Notes under the pieces: generated by a model
The model's database searches: none
What the model was told of the DNA's origin: nothing
The model's input: only the letters and a program-made list of their open reading frames with translations
Position numbers and translations under genes: made by a program
DNA from: Trichostrongylus colubriformis
Taxonomy: Eukaryota > Nematoda > Chromadorea > Rhabditida > Trichostrongylidae
Length of the DNA: 64,000 nucleotides
Assembly: GCA_963978905.1 (NCBI GenBank)
Contig: OZ022256.1
Span: 11,267,501-11,331,500, forward strand
Direction: 5' to 3'
Part shown: positions 55,775-64,000 of the stretch, one piece after another
How the letters are laid out: every line of letters starts with the position of its first letter
Numbering within the stretch: position 1 is the first letter of the stretch

Positions 55775-58480
55775 GTGTTTTTATCAGTAGAACTTCAAAA
55801 TTTTCGATTAAAAGCGTCAAACGGTTTTTGCCTTTTCATTATCGCTGAGTACAGATTAGTCACGGAAATATATGTATTTATGATGTGTGATGAAATGCAT
55901 TTCGGTTTTGTACGGAATTGGAAAAAATTGCACATTCTACAAGGACGAGATTCCATAAAGACGATCAAAAACAGCCACAGAAGGCGTGGCTTGCAGGGAA
56001 TACTAGTTTTGGGAATGTAACGTTTAAACTTTGCGGTGCTGGCGGAAAAGCGTGGTTGCGTGTCTTCTCGCTTCCGTCTGTGCCACTCCGTTTCGTAACC
56101 TGCGTCGTTTCTTCACCGCCTCATGCCACTCTGCCTCGCTGCCTGCTAAGGGGGACAGCCGATCCTATCGTCAGGCGTCGCGCACGCTGCGCGCGGCTAC
56201 TTGCGCGGCAAATTAGGGGTAGACAAATCTCGTTGAAGGGCGTGGCATACCTATGACGCAAAGAAATCCCATCCCTGTGAAGATTATACAAAAAATTAAA
56301 GAGATGCAATTAACTAACTAAACTCCGTAGGAAAATAACAACTGTGTACAAGCACAATGAAACGCATGCTCTATTCTTAGGTACCGCTGGGAATCAAGTT
56401 AAATTGTAGCAAAAGTTCAAGATCTCCCAGTGACATAAAAAACAGTAGCATCAAATGTTATGAGAAAGTGGGGATGAATCCGCTAGACGCTATCGACTGG
56501 CGATCCCCGATTCAAATACCGTTTCCTGCCAACTCGGCCGGACGAGTGCGACGTCGCATGCCCCGCCCACCGGCGCGATTCCCATTCAGGGTCACGATAG
56601 AATCGGCCCACACCCGCCGGTCAATGCGGCCGCACCCTCCCGGCGCTGAGTATGAATACGGATTAAGATGGCAAGTGCGATACCGCACTCATACTTCTAC
56701 AGCAAGTATCGACAGTATTAATGGCGAAGTTGCGTTGCGACGTGCGTTGGACAATTGCATCCTGTCTGAGTGCAAATGAAGAACGATGATGATGTGTCAT
56801 CGGTGTTTTTGAAGTGTACGTTAGAATACTGGAATTGGGGCATCGCCTTGCGCGAATTCGGCCATAACAACCCTTCTTGTTCCACCTGTATTCGCTGCAT
56901 GTGGAGTGGCGAGGATACCACAAGCTCCGGCGGCTGGATCATATTTGAATGTCCGCGCCTACACCCCTTTGTTGGTGGGCTTTATGTATGAAAGCCGCTG
57001 AATGTCACTCAATGTATGTGGCTGTTGCAAAGGTTGCTAAAATAACGTTGACAAACCCAGGCTGCATAGCGAGGCTAAAAAGTGGCTGTTTGCGTGGCGC
57101 GCAGTACGAGAGCATCACTTTTGTATAATTCCGCGGCACAGTACAAATGCATTGCTTTTGAACAATTTGGTCGTTATATCCATGCAAGCATTCAATTAGT
57201 AAGTAAGGCAGAGCTTGCGTCGCGATGCGCCGTGACTGCAACAGGCCGCGCTGCTGGTCGCCCAGTATGAAAGCGACCTTATTTACCGAGCCAAACAATT
57301 ACGTATAAAATTAGAATATATGGCGCTTCACGGGATGGAGGTTGGTATGTCGAAGCTGAATTGTTTGTAGTTGAATTTTTGGGTGTGCGTGGCTCAATCG
57401 GTACAGAATCCGACCTGCTCTTCTGTGAGTAGTTGTAGAGTGGAGGGTCTGGAAAGACTGAAAACACTTTGTGTTCGGGGACAAAGCGATATTCCCCTGA
57501 AGCTATCTAACGTCAGCATTGTGTCAGGTGGCTACGAAAACATCAGTAATTTGTTTTCCTCTCTCCATTAAATGTCTGTCGCATCCAATTACAGATCTTG
57601 CCTGTTGCTGAGGAGCAATGATGGGGAATGGCGTCGTTCTTAAGCTAATTTCTGCAGTCGTGTGCTGTCTTTCTGTTTATCCGCATGGTTTTTGTTCATC
57701 TCAATTACGTATCTCATTGTCTACCCGAGTACTCTATTCGCATCATTGATCCAGATGTTGTGTTTCTTTTAAAGACGTTTTCCTTGGTAATGCGACCTAA
57801 GCCCTTTGGTTAGGTCAGTTGAGTGGAAATGTTTCGCATGCCATGAAAAGAAGGAAACGAAGTGCTGCGTTGACCTTGAAGAAAAAAAAAACGTAAACAA
57901 CGAACACCAAACTTGTGGTCAATATATAATTGTCTGTCCACCCGAAACTTGGCATTGTCTGAAAATCAAGCGGGGAACGTCGGGTCATGTTTGGATCGGA
58001 TGGGGTATGGTCGAGGATGTTAAGAGCGCGTATGAACTAGGTGGGACTCCTTCTTGTGGGTGAAAATGGTCGGTCTCAGGCGGAAAATTCTATAATTTGT
58101 TTTGGAGAAGCTCAGACGTTGGGAGAAGGTGGGCAAAGATGATTTTGAGGTGTTTGTAACAGTAGAAGCCTCAAGCTTTCACTGGACTCTCGTACTCTAA
58201 GTAGGCGGTGCTCACCTCAAGTGTTCGAATCTCGGTTCCAGAGCGGTCAGAAAGTGGGAATAATCTATGAATACCCGCTATGTCCAAGTCCAATTGTACA
58301 TATTTGAGTGAGTGGAGACCCGCCTACAGTTGGCAGTGCGTGCAATCGACCAGATCGTGCACACTACAAAAAGACCACAGTTCCTTCTCAGAGCATTCCA
58401 GAAGCCAAGCAAAATCTCGATTGGTGTGTGACAGCTAGAGTGGCAAGTGTAAGGTCAGTAGATGATGGCAGACGGAGCCT
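55775..58480. other. No gene seen; GC-rich element remnants
   Basis: GC-rich blocks at about 55980-56235 (a GCGTGGTTGCGTGTCTTCTC-like core with CACTCTGCCTCGCTGCCTGC, resembling the interior of the 34394 palindrome), 56500-56960 and 57060-57270 look like remnants of foldback elements. Open frames across them show no conserved domain. From 57300 to 58480 nothing is recognised. Confidence 0.4.
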
Positions 58481-58486
58481 CCGCCA

Positions 58487-58740
58487 GAGTATTGATTGAA
58501 AATATTGGTTTTCGTGCAGAAACCTGGGACGGCTCATTGACCATGTCTTGGAGTGAGCACCCTCGCTGAATGGTAATTTTACCACATCATACACCATCGA
58601 TCGATAGCGATTGAAAATATCGGGTTTTGAAGGCCGTAAACGGCTTATGGACCACTCTTGGTTAGTAGCTTCAAAGTTGAAATTCAACGGCATCATGCAC
58701 CACCCTTTGATATTGGTTGAAAATATCGGTTTTGGCACGA
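58487..58740. repeat. Short tandem repeat, about 110 bp unit
   Basis: Two and a partial unit, each opening with GATTGAAAATATCGG or a close variant (58496, 58610, 58716) and containing a CATCATACACCA or CATCATGCACCA block. Diverged. Confidence 0.6.
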
Positions 58741-58970
58741 GGGGGCAGCAACGTTGTGGAGTACAGGGGTAGACGCGAGGGCTCTAGAAGCAAGGAGACT
58801 GTGGTCACGTGGTCAGAGACGAAGAGTGTGAAGCAAATCAACATTGGGCGCGAAAATCTGAACTGCACTGTGTCACCGGCAGCTGTTCGGATGTTGCTAG
58901 GCGGAAATTCTAATGGGTCGCTGTTCCAGTTTTTCAAGTCCTGTTTTGGAACAGGGAAATTTCTCGGTTC
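58740..58970 (+). repeat. Interspersed repeat, family G, copy 1
   Basis: Shares a chain of blocks with 63835-64000: GTCACGTG, GAAGCAAATCAACATTGG-like, GCGCGAAA, CCGGCAGCT-like and GGCGGAAATTCTAATGGG-like segments. Boundaries unclear. Confidence 0.55.
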
Positions 58971-60969
58971 CATCCGTGTTTCCGCTCATGTACTGTATCT
59001 GGTAATGTTGATTGTGAGATTAGGATCGCAGAATTTTCGTGGGCGATTCTTTTACGTTGCGTCCTGCAAGCGTCGCCCACCAAGCTATTTCCTGGATCCA
59101 TTCCCGAATCTGAAAGAGCTAACGGTATTCGAGGAAAGAAGTTCGTGAACCTCAACTTGCTCTCCAACCATGCGTGCGCAAGTGGAGGCATTGCTGGCTA
59201 TCCATACGCCCTCGAAACCGACTAGCAGTGTATTTTCCGTAGCCTTCGATGACTGCTGGAGTGTTTTGCACTTGCAAAGTCGAGATTGCAGGGAACTGCT
59301 GCAAAATCACTCGTACTTAGGACGATGAGTGCCTGGGAGTGCTTGAATCGACTTTGCAAATGTCTTCTCATGTTCGATGTTTGCACTTTTAAGAATTACC
59401 GCCTTTTGTCTGGCTCTCACTATTAGAAACGACTGAATTCATCCGGGGTCTTTGTTAATCATTACTTTCAGCAAAGGTGTTCTCTCATTTCTTGGGCTCT
59501 GTTAATATTATACTAATGTTATCCAAGTACTTGGTATGTGGTAATATATAGTAGGTATTACATCGCCTGACTGTGGGAAGGATTGAGCTCCATTTGCTGA
59601 AACCCTTTAGATTGTCGCGGTAGGCTTGGTAGCAGTTTTTTGTTAGCAAAGAGTCAAGAGACTCCTTGAGCTTTGGCCTGCAGTATCTCACGCCAACTCT
59701 CTCTTTCTCTCTCTCTCTCGCAACAATTGGAGCGCTGTGAAAAGAGCACGGTGATATCGCGATTGAGGCCTCGAAGACGCACTTTTCGACTCCTGGCCCT
59801 CTACTGGTGCCTTCAAGCTTCTTATTATGGCTGTGGCGTGAAGCAGCGCAGCTTGGCCGGTTGAGCAGCTGTGGTGGATGAGGCACCGGCTACAGATTTT
59901 GGCCGTCTCACACTCTTCCCCTCCAGCGATGTAGATAACGCGAAAACTCGTTCTCGATGAGGCCATTGGTAGGGAGAGAGGAGGGAGCCTTTTTGCGGGT
60001 TTTTTTCCTTTCCTTACCATTCTTTCTCCACTGCAATACTACATACCAGAGAGGGGTTTCAATTCTCCATGGAACTTTGAATGGAGAACTGGCTGTATGG
60101 TTTCAATGCTGCAGACATGATAATCAAAACTGCAAAATGTCACTGCCAAGCGATTTAGAAGGGATCAAAATTTGATTGCGATGACTCATTGGGCGCTTTA
60201 TTTCAATCATTCTCCATTTTGGCACTTCCCAGCATTTCTACTTTTATATTGACAATCGACCAGCTTACTCCTCCCGACGTCTTCAACAGGAAGCCAGAAA
60301 CCATTCTTCTGACATAAGCGCTTTCATTAGTCTGATAATTGGTTTTCTCTTTCTTCTCGACTGTTAGCGTCAACAATGTGACACTGTCAAGATAAGATTG
60401 ATTCGAAGTTGCGCTAGGTGTCAACGATCACCTTCTTTGACAAACGAGCGCTTCCTTTTCTCCTGTCGTTCAGTTGTATCATAGGTATTTATCAGGGTAA
60501 TCCTGTGACTACAATATATGCTACTTGCTCCTTGTTTGAAAAACTCTTATGATTTCAAGCGGAATTACGTGGACTTGCATGGCCGGATACCCCAGGAAAA
60601 CAAGCCTCATGTATTATGGCCTCAGTGTTCGAGAAATTTTACATACGCTAAGAATTCAAGGAAGGCAGGTGGTGGTAAAAGGCGTAGTGTGAAGGCGCTA
60701 AAGTTTGAAGAGCACTTCCTGTGTACATACTTTTCTCACTGGAAAATGCGGCACAATTGCATGTATTGCCACATTTCCGATTCGCGTAGCTACGATCAAT
60801 ACGTCGGTGACGTCGCGTACCGCGCAAACTCGTCCACGCAAAGGCAGGGGCCAAATATCTCGATTTTTACTCCTGTTCATTTCCCATTTTTCTTCTCTGC
60901 TGCGCTACTTAGCACTTCTATTTCAGTTTGCGAAAAGGAGTCGAATTCACGCTCCTGTGCCTGAAAATA
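58971..60969. other. No gene seen
   Basis: Unassigned sequence. There is a small inverted repeat around 59270-59350 (TTGCAAAGTCGA and TCGACTTTGCAA), a CT microsatellite near 59700, and MITE-like tracts near 59985 and 60880 resembling the TTTTTTCCTTTC/TTTCTCCACTG part of family C. The 148-codon frame at 60518-60964 has no domain I recognise and runs into one of these tracts. Confidence 0.4.
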
Positions 60970-61155
60970 GGCGGAAGTGGTGTAGTGATAGTCGGCGCTT
61001 CGAGCACTGACTTGTACATCGGCTGGCCCTCGCTAGTAATTGCTCAAAGCAGATCGTATTTACCTGCTTCCACGATTCTGAATTGAATGAGGATGGTGGT
61101 GTGTCCCAAAAAGAGATTGATTGGAGCCAAAAATCCTATCCTTTCACCCTCTGAT
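60970..61155 (+). repeat. tRNA-derived SINE, copy 4, internally deleted
   Basis: Starts GGCGGAAGTGGTGTAGTGAT like the other copies, but lacks the B box and the first part of the body, jumping to GAGCACTGACTTGTACATCG. The end (AGCCAAAAATCCTATCC) matches. Without the B box it should not be able to direct its own transcription. Confidence 0.7.
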
Positions 61156-62594
61156 GCTCTCAAATGCTCTGACAATGGTGCACTTGAAAGGCTAACTAAC
61201 CTGGATTCACTAACAATCGCCGGCTTCATTTTATCCTTTCTGAAGAATATAAACTCAGCGATAATTCTTTTACTCTATGCAAGTTTACTGCACTTTTCGT
61301 GCTGTGAACTCGTCTTACTTACCTCAGCACTGATTTCCCTCGTGGTTACCTCGTGCCATCCCATCTTTATGGCTCCTCGCAGACGCACTGTCCTCATTTT
61401 CCAGTCTGAAGTACTTTTATGCGTTTTCATTTGGCTCGTCTTCTAACACAGTCTAACCCCAGTACGAACTACTGCACTATCGATGCATATCTTCATCACA
61501 AGGATGATGAGATCACGGCGCTTGCCGGCTGGCTACGGCACGAACTTTCCAGTAGAGGTTGATAACTCCACAGTTGCTTCATTTCAAAATAAAATAACCT
61601 CTTTTTTTTCTTTTGATCTCATTGCTCGATAACGCTTTAACTGGCTTCTCTGACGCATGAGGGTATGAATGATAATTTTTAAAGCCATTTTCTAGTGGAT
61701 CATCACGTAAACCTTTAGTTTGATCGAAGTTTTTCCCGCAATTCCAAGGCATTTTTCTGTCTATCAGTTGCATGAAATTCACACAGCAACCGAACAGAAA
61801 AGGTCCCGTTGCGACTTTTGAAGAACTTTCACAATTTTCAAGTGGCTGAGGCTCGGGGATCACCGTTCACGACAGGACCTCACGGGCTGACCATAGAATC
61901 GGTCGTTTCCCATACACTACGGCGTACTTCTGGACAGCCTCCATCTGCTCAACTGTTCCCACAACGTCGTACCGATCTGATACATACCACTTCTTTTCAT
62001 CTTGGGAGTGTCCCTCCTATGACGGCCAGTGTCTAGTTCCCGTTCGGACTTCGTAGTAAACGATTCAAGGTCGTGTATTGATTGCTTATTCTAAGTGTGT
62101 AGCATTTGCTTGAAAATTCTGATGCACTTTGAGTAGCCGCAGATCGCATGGAAGGAATCTCTACCCGGCACAGAGATTGAATCACTGATAAAACGAACTG
62201 CCTTGTGAACGCCTCTTTGAATGCCCTTGCCAGCTTCTTTCTGTCAAAAACTTTTCGATTATTGCCGGTGATTTAGCAGGCTCCTTCCTCTGAGCGACGC
62301 CTAGCGGCAGATAGCTCTGCACACTGGTTCTCCACACTGTGCCGTTTACACATCTTTGCCGTAATGACTCTTTGGTTTCAATGCCATTTTCTTTTGTCAA
62401 CTACACGTCGTATGATCGTCACAAAGTTTAAGGTTTCTGACAGTGGTAGACGTCATTCACAGGACTAATTTTACTTTTTTACTTACAAGGAACGAATGAC
62501 GGATCGAAGTGCACATTTGCAATGAGACTCATATCACAAGACGCGCTTGAAGGTTTTGTTGAATAAATGTTGCCATTATGGTGCATTAGCCCAT
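61156..62594. other. No gene seen, one exon-like segment
   Basis: At 61463-61562, after a CCCCAG acceptor, a short frame (DAYLHHKDDEITALAGWLRH followed by ELSSRG) looks protein-like, but a second frame is open over the same bases. No neighbouring exon could be linked. The rest is unassigned. Confidence 0.3.
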
Positions 62595-62790
62595 AGCGCG
62601 CGAGCCAGACGTTTTCGCTCGAAACCAGTGCAATTTTTGTGTTGAGGAGATCAAATTACTCCATGGTACAAGTTTTTAGCTAATTCGAGAATTTGACCAA
62701 ATTTCGAGAAAAATGGACTATTCAATGGCAACACATCACGCTGATCTTCGCCAAGCAAATGCGGTTATCGGACACCGCTGAAGGGCAAGA
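62595..62790. repeat. Interspersed repeat, family D, copy 2
   Basis: Colinear with 38975-39190: CGAGCCAGACGTTTTCGCTC, ACAAGTTTTTAGCTAATTCG, and TGATCTTCGCCAAGCAAATG. Confidence 0.65.
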
Positions 62791-63834
62791 GCCCACTGCA
62801 CCATAGGAATCACGCAATTCTACTATCTCGTGGTACAGTGTTGCGTGCGGTCAAAGGATTTGTCTGTGGTTATTGGGTTTTTCTCCTTTATAGTTATGTT
62901 GTACAGGTATCTCAAGACCACGGGCACCGGTGTATGCAATAATTTGTGAGCCTTGATAGAGCGAATGAAAAATCAACTCATCCACAACAGTGCAGCAGTT
63001 TGATTGCAGGTTGTCTTGCACCGGGAAGGATACAAGCCCAAAGTCTTCGCACAATCGCACGCTACGCACAGGTTTTCCTATTTATCTTATCCCTGGTCAT
63101 TCCCAGGGCCACTACAGATCACTCCATACTAGGATGACTAACTCGACAGACCTTTGCTGTGGTTACAGACCTCGGTAGAACATCAGTGCAATAGAGATCT
63201 AGCAATTTCGGCGGACACTTCGAGAGGTGATAGACTGGGACAGATCGAGTCGGTGTCAATTTCGAATCAGTTTGACTTCATAAACTATTACGCCATGTCG
63301 CTAGACTCACCACTTCCGGAGTACCAGTGATTAGTGATATTTTGATTTTTGATGGCTGCTGTAGCACCCTAGTAGTGATTAGTGAGGCAAACTCTTTGTC
63401 ACTTCTAACAGCGAGTTCTTCATGTTCACATTCCCTCGAAATGTACGGAAACTCACAGCGTGTCATTATTGACCCCTATATCATTACCGGGACCCGGATG
63501 GTCTTCGAACATTTTGTCGGCATGATATCCCTAATAAATTTTATTGGCCACAACGGATATCTCCAATGGTTTAGAACGTAAATGATTTTCTTTGAACAAA
63601 AGGACGATGAGGTGCGTGAAACTGTTGAAGGAAATGGCCGCGGAGCGCACTTGATTAAGCTTCCGAAATTTCAAGGATATCATGAGTTTCATCCTGATAA
63701 GCACTTCCCCTGTAGAAGAAGAACCTCTCAACTACTGAAGTTTGTTCATTACGGTGCACCTGCAAAGTTCTTGTGAAAAAAAATCAAAACCCGGTGCAGA
63801 TATCCCTCAAAAATTTCGTCAACCACGTGGATAT
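62791..63834. other. No gene seen
   Basis: Several frames of 60-85 codons on both strands overlap one another here. None has a recognised motif or a convincing splice context. Confidence 0.4.
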
Positions 63835-64000
63835 TCAGGTACGGTCGCGAGGGATGGGGAGCAGATCGGCGGTGATCACGTGACTGGTGACGCAGTGTGG
63901 GAAGAAATCAGCATTGGACGCGAAACATGGAATGCCTCTTCTTCGCCGACAACTCTTATAAGGTTGTGCGGCGGGAATTCAAATGAGCTGCTGTTTCTTA
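63835..64000 (+). repeat. Interspersed repeat, family G, copy 2, cut by the window end
   Basis: Blocks GGTGATCACGTGACTGG, AAGAAATCAGCATTGGACGC and GGCGGGAATTCAAATGAG follow the same order as at 58740-58970. Confidence 0.55.

Noticed and set aside
61463..61562. Exon-like peptide DAYLHHKDDEITALAGWL
   Set aside because: A second frame is open over the same bases, no partner exon was found and no family is recognised.
1..64000. CRISPR arrays, bacterial operons, phage or integron features
   Set aside because: No regularly spaced short direct repeats with unique spacers were seen, and gene structure is intron-rich and eukaryotic throughout.

Overview
The window looks like a repeat-rich piece of a nematode nuclear genome, most likely a clade V (strongylid or hookworm-like) parasite. 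The species is inference. The evidence is many small exons bounded by TTTCAG-type acceptors and GTAAGT/GTGAGT donors, apparent spliced-leader acceptors just upstream of start codons, introns packed with mariner-type and foldback elements, and conserved single-copy eukaryotic genes all on the + strand. There is no bacterial-style operon, CRISPR array or phage module. Every protein below was assembled by hand from exons, checking splice phase at each junction.

Layout. Positions 1-3236 hold no convincing gene and one foldback MITE. Two exon-like stretches at 3237-3361 and 4396-4585 may be the 3' end of a membrane-protein gene. From 4840 to 26981 lies a complete 23-exon gene for the membrane subunit a of the vacuolar H+-ATPase (886 residues, every junction in phase). 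Its introns carry tRNA-derived SINEs, foldback elements, a nested mariner-derived palindrome, a minisatellite and a ~145 bp satellite-like array. From about 31677 to 41511 is a C2H2 zinc-finger gene; its 3' five or six exons are well supported and its 5' end is not. From 44744 to 54323 is a 30-exon gene for a BAZ1/ACF1-type chromatin-remodelling subunit (degenerate WAC region, DDT, WHIM-type region, complete PHD finger, degenerate bromodomain). At 55367-55630 is a single-exon small Tim protein (Tim9). From 55770 to 64000 I see only repeats and unassigned sequence.

The genes do not form one pathway: they are unrelated housekeeping or regulatory genes (organelle acidification, transcription factor, nucleosome remodelling, mitochondrial protein import). 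What ties the window together is the density of small non-autonomous elements. At least eight families occur in two or more copies, several nested inside each other, including a perfect 233 bp palindrome with TTA target duplications inside an older foldback element, and a 680 bp mariner-derived inverted duplication inside another foldback element. These nested structures, a splice-phase conflict in the BAZ1-like gene and the unassigned ORF at 36657 are the points most worth checking. I found no convincing new enzymatic or defence system.
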